A stretch of DNA of 64,000 bases from Shinella sp. WSJ-2 (GCF_003432075.1 NZ_QWBU01000001.1:62001-126000); one strand, 5' to 3'. Counted from the first letter of the stretch, positions 9,047 to 17,950 are shown. Numbers and translations are program-made. Notes: generated by a model not told the origin, from the sequence alone.

Positions 9047-10285
9047 TCAGGCGAAAAACTTGCGGGCGTGGTCGAGCGCGTCGGCCAAGGCATCGACTTC
9101 GGCGCGCGTGTTGTAGAGGCCGAACGATGCCCGGCATGTGGAGGTGACGCCGAAGCGTTTCAAGAGCGGCTGCGCGCAATGGGTGCCTGCACGCACCGCG
9201 ACCCCTGCCCGGTCGATGACCATCGATACGTCATGGGCATGGATACCTTCCAGCTCGAAGGAGAAGATCGAGCCCTTGCCCGGCGCCGTGCCGAAAATCT
9301 TCAGCGAATTGATCGAAGACAGCCGCTCATGGGCATAGTCGCGTAGATCGGACTCGTGGGCCGAGATCGCCGCACGGCCGATCTTTTCCATGTAGTCGAG
9401 CGCATGACCAAGGCCGATCGCCTGCACGATCGGCGGCGTGCCGGCCTCGAAACGGTGCGGCGGATCGTTGTAGGTGACGACATCCTCCGTGACCTCAACG
9501 ATCATCTCGCCGCCGCCCTGGAAAGGACGCATCTCCTTCAGGCGATCCATCTTGCCGTAGAGCACGCCGATGCCCGAGGGGCCATAGAGCTTGTGGCCGG
9601 TCATCACGTACCAGTCGCAATCGATATCGCGCACGTCGACGGGCATGTGCACGGCGCCCTGCGAGCCATCGACCAGAACCGGAATGCCACGCTCACGGGC
9701 GATGCGGCAGACTTCCTTGACCGGCACGATGGTGCCGAGCGCATTCGACATATGCGTGATGGCGATGAGCTTGGTGCGCTCGGTGAGGCACTTCTCGAAC
9801 TCTTCGATGTGGAACGCGCCCGTCTCGTCCACCGGCGCCCAGACCAGCTTGGCGCCCTGCCGCTCGCGGATGAAATGCCACGGCACGATGTTGGAGTGGT
9901 GCTCCATGATCGACAGCACGATCTCGTCGCCCTCGCCCAGCGTCGGCATGCCGTAACCGTAAGCAACGGTGTTGATCGCCTCGGTGGAAGACTTTGTGAA
10001 GATGATCTCGTCGACCGAGGAAGCGTTCAGGAAACGGCGCACCTTTTCGCGCGCCGCCTCATAGGCATCGGTCGCAGCATTCGACAGGAAGTGAAGGCCG
10101 CGATGCACATTGGCATATTCGTTGGAATAGGCATGCGCGATCGCGTCGATCACCGACTGCGGCTTCTGCGCCGAGGCGCCATTGTCGAGATAGACCAGCG
10201 GCTTGCCATAGACCGTCTTCGACAGGATCGGGAAATCCTTGCGGATCGCCTCGACGTCATAGGCCTTTGCGGGAGCGTGTTCCAT
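9047..10285 (-). CDS. sufS: Cysteine desulfurase SufS
   Basis: A 412-aa PLP enzyme of the group II (SufS/CsdA) desulfurases that removes sulfur from L-cysteine as a persulfide for cluster assembly. PLP binds Lys232 in VMTGHKLYGPSGIG; the catalytic Cys370 is in RAGTHCAQPLLKRFG, with the short loop typical of SufS. The N-terminal LVYLDNGASAQKP is characteristic. No sufE is seen in this operon; the sulfur acceptor must be elsewhere or be SufBCD directly. It lies 15 bases after sufD. Confidence 0.97.
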   Translation of the reverse strand: MEHAPAKAYDVEAIRKDFPILSKTVYGKPLVYLDNGASAQKPQSVIDAIAHAYSNEYANVHRGLHFLSNAATDAYEAAREKVRRFLNASSVDEIIFTKSSTEAINTVAYGYGMPTLGEGDEIVLSIMEHHSNIVPWHFIRERQGAKLVWAPVDETGAFHIEEFEKCLTERTKLIAITHMSNALGTIVPVKEVCRIARERGIPVLVDGSQGAVHMPVDVRDIDCDWYVMTGHKLYGPSGIGVLYGKMDRLKEMRPFQGGGEMIVEVTEDVVTYNDPPHRFEAGTPPIVQAIGLGHALDYMEKIGRAAISAHESDLRDYAHERLSSINSLKIFGTAPGKGSIFSFELEGIHAHDVSMVIDRAGVAVRAGTHCAQPLLKRFGVTSTCRASFGLYNTRAEVDALADALDHARKFFA

Positions 10286-10300
10286 CTCGGTAGTCCTTTA

Positions 10301-11575
10301 TCAGGCGTGCTTTTCCAGCCAGGCGGCGATGACGCCTTCCAGCGCCTCGACCAGCGGCTCGTCTTCCAGTTCCTCGACGATCTCGGCGACGAAGGCGTTG
10401 ACCAGCATGGCGCGCGCCTTGTTTTCCGGAATGCCGCGCGCCATCAGATAGAAGAGCTGGACATGGTCGATGTCGATCACGGTCGCGCCATGGCCGCACT
10501 GCACGTCGTCGGCGAAGATTTCCAGCTCCGGCTTGGCGGAGAAGTCGGCTTCGTCGGACAGAAGCAGCGTGTTGCACGACATCTTGGCGTCGGTCTTCTG
10601 GGCATCCGGAGCGACCCGGATTTGGCCCTGGAAGACGCCGCGCGCGCGATCGAAGATCACGTTGCGGATAACTTCCGTCGAGGTCGTGTTCGGCACGTCA
10701 TGACCGACCGTGAAGGTCACGTCATTGTGCGTCTCGCCGCCCAGCAGGTTGATGCCGCGCAGCTTCAGGTCCGCACCCTCGCCTGCGACGACGACATGGA
10801 TTTCCTGCCGCACGAGCTTGCCGCCGGCATTGATCACATAGAGACGCAGCTGCGCATCGGCGCCGAGCGTGATGCGGATCTGGCCGAGATGCGTATCGGC
10901 TGCACCCTGCGTCTGCAGAATGACCCAGGTGATGTCGGCACCATCGCCCAGCGCGATATCGCTGATCGAGGTGACGAGAGCGGCAGTCTCACCGACGGCC
11001 GTGTGGCGCTCGATGAGCGTGCCCTTGGTGTTCGCACCAAAAGCGACCGGGAAGCGCGTATGCGTCTGGCCGGCATTCTGCACCGTCTGGATTTCCAGCG
11101 GGGCTGCGAGTTCCGTGCCGGCAGCGATGTCGAGCACGAAACCGTCGCGCACGAACGAGCCGTTGATGCGACCGATCGCATCGTCACCGTCGCGAGCGGC
11201 AAGACCCTCGGCGGCGGTGCCATCGGCCAGCGCATCCTTGAAGGTGCGGACCGTCACGCCCTCGACCGTCGCGCGGGCATCGGCAAGGCCGTTGACGACC
11301 GACAGAACCGTCGATCCCTCGACCAGCGGGCTGGTCTTGGCGGCGGAGGCGGCCGGATCGAAGGCCGGCACGGCGCGCAGCAGCGCCTTGAGGTCGGTAT
11401 AGTGCCAGGCCTCGACGCGGCGCGTCGGCAGGCCGGCATCCTTGAAATCGCTGATCAGCGTGTCGCGCGCGGCAAGCACCGCGCCGTCGCCCGGCAGATC
11501 GCCGATGGCGTGGTCATAGGCTTCGCAGAGCGCAGTCTCGGCGACCGAGAGCTTCATGCCTGTCTGCATGTTCAT
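10301..11575 (-). CDS. sufD: Fe-S cluster assembly scaffold protein SufD
   Basis: A 424-aa SufB/SufD-type beta-helix protein. It pairs with SufB and the SufC ATPase as the SufBC2D scaffold. The C-terminal family signature is present around SDEADFSAKPELEIFADDVQ followed by CGHGATVIDIDHVQLFYLMA, including the conserved Cys and His near the SufB interface. AAGGAG precedes the ATG. The gene starts 22 bases after sufC stops. Confidence 0.95.
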   Translation of the reverse strand: MNMQTGMKLSVAETALCEAYDHAIGDLPGDGAVLAARDTLISDFKDAGLPTRRVEAWHYTDLKALLRAVPAFDPAASAAKTSPLVEGSTVLSVVNGLADARATVEGVTVRTFKDALADGTAAEGLAARDGDDAIGRINGSFVRDGFVLDIAAGTELAAPLEIQTVQNAGQTHTRFPVAFGANTKGTLIERHTAVGETAALVTSISDIALGDGADITWVILQTQGAADTHLGQIRITLGADAQLRLYVINAGGKLVRQEIHVVVAGEGADLKLRGINLLGGETHNDVTFTVGHDVPNTTSTEVIRNVIFDRARGVFQGQIRVAPDAQKTDAKMSCNTLLLSDEADFSAKPELEIFADDVQCGHGATVIDIDHVQLFYLMARGIPENKARAMLVNAFVAEIVEELEDEPLVEALEGVIAAWLEKHA

Positions 11576-11597
11576 GAGATTACTCCTTCACGATGCT

Positions 11598-12356
11598 TCA
11601 GGCAGCAGCGGCACCGATGATGTCGGCATAGCCGTTGGCTTCCAGCTCATGCGCCAGCGTCTTGTCGCCGGACTTGATGACCTGGCCCTTGTAGAGGACG
11701 TGGACGGTGTCCGGCACGATATAGTCGAGCAGGCGCTGGTAGTGGGTGATGACGATGACGGCGCGATCGGGCGAACGCAGCGCGTTCACACCGTCGGCGA
11801 CGATCTTCAGCGCATCGATGTCGAGGCCGGAATCGGTCTCGTCGAGAACGCAGAGCTTCGGCTCGAGCAGCGACATCTGCAGGATTTCGGCGCGCTTCTT
11901 CTCACCGCCGGAGAAACCGACATTCAGCGGACGGCGCAGCATTTCCGGCGCGATCTTCAGTTCGGCCGAGGCTTCCTTGACGCGGCGCATGAAGTCCGGC
12001 GTCGTCAGTTCGGCTTCGCCGCGCGCCTTGCGTTGCTCGTTCATCGCGACCTTGAGGAACTGCATGGTGGCGACGCCCGGAATTTCGACCGGATACTGGA
12101 AGGCGAGGAAAATGCCCTTGGCGGCGCGCTCGGCCGGGTCGAGTTCCAGAATGCTCTCGCCGTTGTAGAGGATTTCGCCCTCGGTGACTTCATAGTCCTC
12201 GCGGCCCGACAGGATGTAGGAGAGCGTCGACTTGCCGGAGCCGTTCGGGCCCATGATGGCGGCGACTTCGCCGGCTTTTACGGTGAGGTTCAGGCCACGG
12301 ATGATCTCGGTGCCGTCTTCGGCGATACGAGCGTGCAGATTCTTGATTTCCAGCAT
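11598..12356 (-). CDS. sufC: Fe-S cluster assembly ATPase SufC
   Basis: A 252-aa ABC-type ATPase without a membrane partner that drives conformational change of SufBD. Walker A is GPNGSGKST, the signature is GFSGGEKKRAEI and Walker B is LCVLDETDSGLD. The C-terminal region with HYQRLLDYIVPDTVHVLYKG matches SufC. AGGACC lies upstream of the ATG. Unlike the tight spacing of the rest of the operon, 314 bases separate it from the preceding gene. Confidence 0.97.
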   Translation of the reverse strand: MLEIKNLHARIAEDGTEIIRGLNLTVKAGEVAAIMGPNGSGKSTLSYILSGREDYEVTEGEILYNGESILELDPAERAAKGIFLAFQYPVEIPGVATMQFLKVAMNEQRKARGEAELTTPDFMRRVKEASAELKIAPEMLRRPLNVGFSGGEKKRAEILQMSLLEPKLCVLDETDSGLDIDALKIVADGVNALRSPDRAVIVITHYQRLLDYIVPDTVHVLYKGQVIKSGDKTLAHELEANGYADIIGAAAA

Positions 12357-12433
12357 GGTGTCTTGGTCCTGCGTTCAGAGCGCCCAAACGCTCTCGTCTT
12401 CGTTTCAGAAGCCGAGGAAGAAATGGACCACCG

Positions 12434-12563
12434 GAGCATCATGGCAGCAACGCCATCGAGGCTGAGCCCCACCACCGTGCGTATGACCACGTTCCAAACG
12501 TTAGGCACACGCTGCCAGTCCACCGCAAACCACGGCGTAATACGTCAGATTGGCCGGATCCAT
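12434..12563 (-). pseudogene. Degenerate small membrane-protein ORF inside the suf operon
   Basis: This is the only content I can see in the 314-base gap 12357-12670. An ATG at 12561-12563 with a good GGAGG site opens MDPANLTYYAVVCGGLAACA and stops at 12501. One base out of frame, the text continues as PNVWNVVIRTVVGLSLDGVA and AMML, which reads like the second half of the same small hydrophobic protein. A one-base insertion near 12503-12515 would explain this. It could also be chance; the rest of the gap shows no coding pattern. Confidence 0.35.
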
Positions 12564-12670
12564 GTCGTTGCCTCCAAATGAGCATCCGCACTTGCGAATA
12601 CAACGCGTAAGCAGCGTATTTCATTTGGACGCCGACCGTCCGACCACCCGGCGGCAAACCGCCAGGCTTT

Positions 12671-13057
12671 TCAGTCCAGGGAACCGATCGAAGAAGCATC
12701 ACCGGGCACGAATGCCTGCGTCACTTCGATGGCTCCAACAATATGGCGGTTGAACTCTTCCAGTTCCTCCGCCGGCACCCAAAGCTCTTCATGCTCGCGA
12801 CCGCCAACCACCTGCTTCTCAAAGCGTGCGACATAAGCAGCATCGACATCGAAGCGCGTCACATAGCCGTGCCGCGATCCGACTTTGGTATTCCAGTCAC
12901 GCGCGATCTGCGCCGCATAACCTTCATTGGTCACCGGGTAGAAGATCGGTTGATCCGGCAGACGAGGCGGAAAACCCTTCCATTCCGCCGCCTCGATCAG
13001 CTTCAACTCCTCAAGCCCGACCGGCCGGAAAAGCGTTATGGTACGCGCAGACGGCAT
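12671..13057 (-). CDS. ADP-ribosylation/crystallin J1-like small protein in the suf operon
   Basis: A 128-aa soluble protein: RTITLFRPVGLEELKLIEAA, then PRLPDQPIFYPVTNEGYAAQ, and a C-terminal WVPAEELEEFNRHIVG. From memory, rhizobial genomes carry relatives annotated ADP-ribosylation/crystallin J1, but the name is inherited and the function unknown. It lacks obvious metal or nucleotide motifs. Its ATG overlaps the sufB stop by one base (TGATG at 13055-13059), so translation is coupled to sufB. That position suggests a role in or regulated with Fe-S assembly, which is inference. Confidence 0.8.
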   Translation of the reverse strand: MPSARTITLFRPVGLEELKLIEAAEWKGFPPRLPDQPIFYPVTNEGYAAQIARDWNTKVGSRHGYVTRFDVDAAYVARFEKQVVGGREHEELWVPAEELEEFNRHIVGAIEVTQAFVPGDASSIGSLD

Positions 13058-14526
13058 CAGCCGACCGAACCTTCCAGCGAGATGCCGATCAGCTTCTGCG
13101 CCTCGACGGCGAATTCCATCGGCAGTTCCTGGATGACTTCCTTGACGAAGCCGTTGACGATGAGGGCGATGGCCGCTTCCGTCGGGATGCCGCGCTGCAG
13201 GCAATAGAACAGCTGGTCTTCCGAGATCTTCGAGGTGGTCGCCTCGTGCTCGAAATGGGCCGTTGCGTTCTTCGCCTCGATATAGGGCACGGTATGCGCG
13301 CCGCATTTGTCACCGATCAGGAGCGAGTCGCACTGGGTGAAGTTGCGCGCGTTCTCCGCCTTGCGGTGGGCCGAGACCTGGCCGCGATAGGTGTTGTTGG
13401 AGAAGCCGGCGGAAATGCCCTTGGAGACGATGCGGCTCGACGTGTTCTTGCCGAGATGGATCATCTTCGTGCCACTGTCGATCTGCTGATGGCCGTTGGA
13501 AACGGCAATCGAGTAGAACTCGCCGCGCGAACCGTCGCCGCGCAGGATGCAGGACGGGTACTTCCAAGTTATCGCGGAGCCGGTCTCGACCTGCGTCCAG
13601 GAGATCTTGGAGTTCTTGCCCCGGCAATCGCCACGCTTGGTGACGAAGTTGTAGATGCCGCCTTTGCCGTCCTTGTCGCCCGGATACCAGTTCTGGACCG
13701 TGGAATACTTGATCTCGGCATCGTCGAGCGCGACCAGCTCGACGACGGCAGCGTGCAGCTGGTTTTCGTCACGCTGCGGCGCGGTGCAGCCTTCGAGGTA
13801 GGACACATAGGCGCCGTCCTCGGCGATGATCAGCGTGCGCTCGAACTGGCCGGTGTTCTTCTCGTTGATACGGAAATAGGTCGACAGTTCCATTGGGCAG
13901 CGAACGCCCTTCGGCACGAAGACGAAGGAACCGTCGGTGAAGACCGCGGAATTCAGCGTGGCGTAGTAGTTGTCGGTCGTCGGGACGACGGTGCCGAGAT
14001 ACTTCTTCACCAGTTCGGGATGCTCGCGGATGGCTTCCGAGATCGACATGAAGATCACGCCGGCCTTCTTCAGCTCTTCCTTGAAGGTCGTGACGACCGA
14101 AACCGAGTCGAAGACGGCATCGACGGCGATCTTCGAGGTCTGCACGCCGGCCAGGATTTCCTGCTCGCGCAAGGGAATGCCGAGCTTCTCGTACATCTTC
14201 AGAAGTTCGGGATCGACCTCGTCGATCGACTTCGGGCCGCTCTGGTTCTTCGGGGCGGCGTAGTAGTAGAGGTCGTTGAAGTCGATCTTCGGATAATCGA
14301 CACGCGCCCAGGTCGGTTCCTCAAGCGTCAGCCAGCGGCGGTAAGCCTCAAGGCGCCATTCGAGCATCCAGTCGGGTTCGTTCTTCTTGGCCGAGATGAA
14401 CCGGATGATCTCCTCGGAAAGACCCTTCGGGGCCTTTTCCATTTCGATAGTCGTCTCGAAGCCGTATTTGTACTGGTCGACGTCAATCTGACGGACCTGA
14501 TCGATCGTTTCCTGCACCGCAGGCAT
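13057..14526 (-). CDS. sufB: Fe-S cluster assembly scaffold protein SufB
   Basis: A 489-aa scaffold subunit on which the nascent cluster forms in complex with SufC and SufD. The N-terminal region ([20 protein letters not shown]) and the C-terminal core ([18 protein letters not shown], then [20 protein letters not shown]) are typical, including the conserved Glu and the cysteine in DKCGAHT. The ATG at 14524-14526 is preceded by GGAGA; the frame is open further upstream but without a ribosome site. It follows the iscS-like gene by 138 bases, which include a hairpin GCGAAAAC/GTTTTCGC (14635-14654). Confidence 0.96.
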   Translation of the reverse strand: MPAVQETIDQVRQIDVDQYKYGFETTIEMEKAPKGLSEEIIRFISAKKNEPDWMLEWRLEAYRRWLTLEEPTWARVDYPKIDFNDLYYYAAPKNQSGPKSIDEVDPELLKMYEKLGIPLREQEILAGVQTSKIAVDAVFDSVSVVTTFKEELKKAGVIFMSISEAIREHPELVKKYLGTVVPTTDNYYATLNSAVFTDGSFVFVPKGVRCPMELSTYFRINEKNTGQFERTLIIAEDGAYVSYLEGCTAPQRDENQLHAAVVELVALDDAEIKYSTVQNWYPGDKDGKGGIYNFVTKRGDCRGKNSKISWTQVETGSAITWKYPSCILRGDGSRGEFYSIAVSNGHQQIDSGTKMIHLGKNTSSRIVSKGISAGFSNNTYRGQVSAHRKAENARNFTQCDSLLIGDKCGAHTVPYIEAKNATAHFEHEATTSKISEDQLFYCLQRGIPTEAAIALIVNGFVKEVIQELPMEFAVEAQKLIGISLEGSVG

Positions 14527-14664
14527 ATCGTTCTCCAATCTTGCCGGATCCAAGGTCCGGCAGTTTGTCAACGTGTGGCGGGTCTTCCGCCGGTTATGTA
14601 AGCGCCAAAGGGGGCTTTTCCCACCTTTTGGCAAGCGAAAACTTGCGTTTTCGCCAGATTTGCC

Positions 14665-15822
14665 TCAGGCCGCGCGCCGGCGCGACACAACGCGCGAAAA
14701 CGCAGCCAGAAAACGGTCCACGTCCGCCTGCGTCGAGCCCGCCCCGAGCGAGACGCGAAGCCCACCAAGTGCCGCGTCGAAACCCATCGCAGTGAGCACA
14801 TGGCTCTGGCCGACCTTGCCCGAGGAGCAGGCCGAACCCGCCGACAGCGCGATGCCTTCGAGATCGAAGGCGATCTGGCCGGTTTCGGATTTCAGGCCGG
14901 GCAAGCTGAAGAAGCAGGTATTGGCGACGCGCTCGACATCCGCGCCGTGAATGATCACGTCATTGGTCGCCAGCCGCATGCCGGTTTCGAGACCATCGCG
15001 CAGGCCGGCGATCCGGGCATTGCGTTCGGGAAGATCGGCGGCAGCACTGCGAGCGGCAGCGGCAAAGCCGGCAAGAGCAGCCGGGTTTTCAGTGCCGGAG
15101 CGATGGCCCTTCTCCTGCCCGCCACCGCGGATCAACGCGGCCGGCATCAGGACCTCGCCGCGCGAGACGAGCGCACCGGCACCCTTCGGGCCACCGAGCT
15201 TGTGCGACGAGAGGATCAGAAAATCCGCGTCGAGCGCTTCGATATCGACAGGAACGCGGCCCACGGCCTGCACCGCATCGACAACGAGAAGGCCACCATG
15301 GCGACGGATGATCTCGGCGACGGCTTTCACCGGCTGGACGATGCCCGTCTCATTGTTGGCGAGCATAACGGCGACCATCGGCAGGCCCTTGGCCTTGTCG
15401 TGATCGTTCAGAAGCGTTTCCAACGCTTCGAGATCGACGAGACCGGTGCGGGTCACGGGAATGGTCGTGACATCCGCGCGCACAAACCGGCCACCCTCGC
15501 GGATCGCGGGATGCTCGATTTCGGAGGCATAGAGATGGCCGATGGCGAGCGGCGTGCGCCCCATACGATAATTGGGCGTCAAAGCGAGGTTCGCCGCCTC
15601 CGTCGCGCCGCTGGTGAAGATGACATGCGCCGGAGCGGCATTCACGAGCGCGGCAACGTCACGGCGGGCCGCCTCCACCAGCATGCGCAGCGCCCGGCCC
15701 TCGCCATGCACGGAGGACGGGTTGCCGACCATATCGAGCGCGGACACAACGGCTTCACGCGCCGCCGGCAACAGTGGTGCCGTGGCGTTCCAGTCCAGAT
15801 ATGTCCGCTCCGTCTTGGCCAT
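14665..15822 (-). CDS. Cysteine desulfurase, IscS/NifS group, first gene of the suf operon
   Basis: A 385-aa group I desulfurase, different in class from the SufS at the other end of the operon. PLP lysine is in LILSSHKLGGPKGAGAL; the catalytic cysteine is in the long mobile loop LSAGSACSSGKVGQSHVL. The N-terminus TYLDWNATAPLLPAAREAV is characteristic. In rhizobia this gene is often called sufS2. Carrying two desulfurases in one operon suggests either different acceptors or conditions. It is transcribed from the iron-responsive promoter at 15957-15985. Confidence 0.94.
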   Translation of the reverse strand: MAKTERTYLDWNATAPLLPAAREAVVSALDMVGNPSSVHGEGRALRMLVEAARRDVAALVNAAPAHVIFTSGATEAANLALTPNYRMGRTPLAIGHLYASEIEHPAIREGGRFVRADVTTIPVTRTGLVDLEALETLLNDHDKAKGLPMVAVMLANNETGIVQPVKAVAEIIRRHGGLLVVDAVQAVGRVPVDIEALDADFLILSSHKLGGPKGAGALVSRGEVLMPAALIRGGGQEKGHRSGTENPAALAGFAAAARSAAADLPERNARIAGLRDGLETGMRLATNDVIIHGADVERVANTCFFSLPGLKSETGQIAFDLEGIALSAGSACSSGKVGQSHVLTAMGFDAALGGLRVSLGAGSTQADVDRFLAAFSRVVSRRRAA

Positions 15823-15935
15823 TCTTCATCCGTACCCGCGCAATCAAGTTCTATGCGGCGTGCATTTTCCTTGAAATTTCCGTCGGGCTTGCCTTATGAC
15901 ACCAATCGCATGGCGCCAACCGGGCGCCGATACAG

Positions 15936-15952
15936 TTTCGAATGGTTCTAAA
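15936..15952 (-). promoter_or_regulatory. Irr-type ICE box at the suf start site
   Basis: Read on the minus strand this is TTTAGAA-CCA-TTCGAAA, one mismatch from the ICE consensus TTTAGAA-N3-TTCTAAA bound by Irr. It lies just downstream of the predicted -10, across the expected transcription start, a repressing position. Confidence 0.65.
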
Positions 15953-15956
15953 CTAG

Positions 15957-15985
15957 GTTCTAGAAAAGCTGACTGCTTTCGTCAA
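15957..15985 (-). promoter_or_regulatory. Promoter of the suf operon
   Basis: On the minus strand, TTGACG (15985-15980) and TAGAAC (15962-15957) are separated by 17 bases. It lies 135 bases upstream of the iscS-like gene and is overlapped by both iron-operator candidates. Confidence 0.55.
15970..15984. promoter_or_regulatory. RirA-type IRO box at the suf promoter
   Basis: TGAC-N7-GTCA, an exact fit to the TGA-N9-TCA core of the RirA iron-responsive operator. It covers most of the -35 element, so RirA binding would block RNA polymerase when iron is sufficient. Confidence 0.6.
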
Positions 15986-16035
15986 GACTTCAGTTGACAA
16001 GAATCCGTTTTCGGACCCGAGCTTCCGGAGTAAGA

Positions 16036-16713
16036 ATGCCCGAAATCATCTTCAACGGACCCGCCGGTCGCCTTGAAGGCCGTTACCAGCCGTCCAAGCA
16101 GAAGAATGCCCCGATCGCCATCGTGCTGCACCCGCACCCGCAGTTCGGCGGCACGATGAACAACCAGATCGTCTACCAGCTCTTCTACATGTTCCAGAAG
16201 CGCGGTTTTACGACGCTGCGCTTCAATTTCCGCGGCATCGGCCGCAGCCAGGGCGAATTCGACCATGGCGCGGGCGAACTGTCGGATGCGGCCTCCGCGC
16301 TCGACTGGGTGCAGAGCCTGCATCCGGATTCCAAGAGCTGCTGGGTCGCCGGCTATTCCTTCGGCGCCTGGATCGGTATGCAGCTCCTGATGCGCCGCCC
16401 CGAGATCGAAGGCTTCATGTCGATCGCGCCGCAGCCGAACATCTACGACTTCTCGTTCCTCGCCCCCTGCCCGTCCTCCGGCCTCATCATCAACGGTGAC
16501 TCGGACAAGGTGGCCCCGGAGAAGGACGTCAACGGCCTCGTAGAAAAGCTGAAGACCCAGAAGGGCATCCTCATCACGCACAAGACCGTGCCAGGTGCCA
16601 ACCACTTCTTCAACGGCCAGACGGAAACATTGATGGCGGAATGCGAGGACTACCTCGACCGTCGCCTCGCCGGCGAACTGACGCCGGAACCGGCCGCCAA
16701 GCGCATCCGCTGA
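16036..16713 (+). CDS. Alpha/beta hydrolase (COG2945 type)
   Basis: A 225-aa soluble hydrolase of the short dienelactone-hydrolase-like group. The nucleophile elbow is GYSFGAW (Ser), the oxyanion region is IVLHPHPQFGGTMNN, an acid candidate is in NGDSDKVAPE, and the catalytic histidine is in VPGANHFFNGQ. Substrate is unknown. CCGGAG precedes the ATG; an upstream TTG in the same frame has no ribosome site. It is divergent from the suf operon with 213 bases between, so one or the other iron operator could influence it. A terminator follows at once. Confidence 0.88.
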   Translation: MPEIIFNGPAGRLEGRYQPSKQKNAPIAIVLHPHPQFGGTMNNQIVYQLFYMFQKRGFTTLRFNFRGIGRSQGEFDHGAGELSDAASALDWVQSLHPDSKSCWVAGYSFGAWIGMQLLMRRPEIEGFMSIAPQPNIYDFSFLAPCPSSGLIINGDSDKVAPEKDVNGLVEKLKTQKGILITHKTVPGANHFFNGQTETLMAECEDYLDRRLAGELTPEPAAKRIR

Positions 16714-16739
16714 CCGGCAGACAGCCTGAAAACACAAAG

Positions 16740-16767
16740 CCCGATGGTTACGCCATCGGGTTTTTTT
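16740..16767 (+). terminator. Terminator between convergent hydrolase and GGDEF genes
   Basis: Stem CCCGATGG/CCATCGGG with a five-base loop and seven Ts on the plus strand. It may also serve the convergent minus-strand gene ending at 16772. Confidence 0.9.
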
Positions 16768-16771
16768 GTGA

Positions 16772-17950
16772 TCAGTTCGCCTGTTTGAAGACTTCGAGCA
16801 CCACGGCCGGTGCCTCGGCCTCGCGCACGCAGTCGCGCCCTGCATTCTTGGCGGCGTAGAGCGCATCGTCGGCGCGGCGCATGGCAAAACGCAGCGGCTC
16901 GTTGCGACCGATTTCCGCAACACCGAAGCTTGCGGTGACACGAACGGTTGACGGCAGGCCGGGAACCGGCGAGACGGAACGCGTCGCCCGCAGCGCATGG
17001 GCAAACAACAAAGCAGCTTCCTTGCCGGTGCGCGGCAGGAAAAGCACAAATTCCTCGCCGCCGATACGAGCGACGAGGGCGCCTTCGGGAGCGGTGGCCT
17101 TCAGCATCTCTCCAAATGCGCGAATCGCGGCGTCGCCGCCCTGGTGACCGTAGGTATCGTTGACCGATTTGAAGCGGTCCAAGTCGCTGATCAAGATGCT
17201 GTGTGGCCCCGATTGCGCCATCAATGCGTCGACGCGATTGTCAAAACCGCGACGATTGAGCAGGCCGGAAAGCGGGTCGACCTCGGCATTGACCTTCTCG
17301 TCGGCGACGATTTCCAGCACGAGCACACAGAGCAGCATCAACCCGACGGCGACTATGAGTACGGCGCCCATGCTCTGCGAGACGAGTGCGAACGGGCTGC
17401 CGAGATAGTCCTTCGCCGTAGCTCCTGCACCGGCAATCACGGCGGCAAAGCCTTTCAGGATGAAATGCAGGCTGGTGGCGACCAAGAGCACGACAAGCGC
17501 CCGATTCACAAAGGACTTCACCGGCGCCCGCCAGGCGGCCCAGGCGCTCATGCCGAGCGCCATCGCAAAGGGTGTCTGATAGGGCAGCGCATGCTGAAGT
17601 GTGCCGCGCGGCAGGTCATAGATGAAAGCACCAAGCGCCACGAAGCAGAGGTAGATGCCGGCGAGAACCGTACGATTGGTCTTCAGGCTATAGAGATGAC
17701 CGATACCGACGCGTAGCATGAACATGCCGGCGAGCATCGAGGCGAAGGCAAGCAGCGCCCAGAGCCTTACCGGCGGAACATAGGCGATGAGGAATTCGAA
17801 GATAGCGGACAAGGAAGCGACCGCAAAACTGCCGGCGAACCAGCGGGCGGCAACACGATTGCGGCTCCGGGCGGAGACCGCCAGGAAGAACATGAAGAAA
17901 CACTGGGCGATCAGAAAATTCACCGCCAGCAGGAAGCCTGCGCCGCTCAT
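16772..17950 (-). CDS. Membrane-bound diguanylate cyclase (GGDEF)
   Basis: A 392-aa protein with about six to seven hydrophobic membrane segments in residues 1-200 and a C-terminal GGDEF domain. The active site is ARIGGEEFVLF (GGEEF variant, normally active), preceded by DLDRFKSVNDTYGHQGGD. The inhibitory RxxD motif is missing at its usual position, so product feedback is probably absent. It should make cyclic di-GMP in response to a membrane signal. The ATG at 17948-17950 is preferred because AAGGTGG precedes it; other starts upstream have no ribosome site. Confidence 0.92.
   Translation of the reverse strand: MSGAGFLLAVNFLIAQCFFMFFLAVSARSRNRVAARWFAGSFAVASLSAIFEFLIAYVPPVRLWALLAFASMLAGMFMLRVGIGHLYSLKTNRTVLAGIYLCFVALGAFIYDLPRGTLQHALPYQTPFAMALGMSAWAAWRAPVKSFVNRALVVLLVATSLHFILKGFAAVIAGAGATAKDYLGSPFALVSQSMGAVLIVAVGLMLLCVLVLEIVADEKVNAEVDPLSGLLNRRGFDNRVDALMAQSGPHSILISDLDRFKSVNDTYGHQGGDAAIRAFGEMLKATAPEGALVARIGGEEFVLFLPRTGKEAALLFAHALRATRSVSPVPGLPSTVRVTASFGVAEIGRNEPLRFAMRRADDALYAAKNAGRDCVREAEAPAVVLEVFKQAN

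Noticed and set aside
9356-11620. A 754-codon plus-strand frame over sufS and sufD
   Set aside because: Shadow of two well-identified genes; no ribosome site and no recognisable domain.
12439-12702. An 87-codon minus-strand frame in the suf gap
   Set aside because: It covers part of the crystallin-J1-like gene end and the gap but has no ribosome site or coherent pattern; the MDPANL frame is the better reading of the gap.
14635-14654. Hairpin GCGAAAAC/GTTTTCGC between the iscS-like gene and sufB as a terminator
   Set aside because: No T-run follows on the minus strand, and terminating there would cut sufB off from the promoter; kept only as a note.
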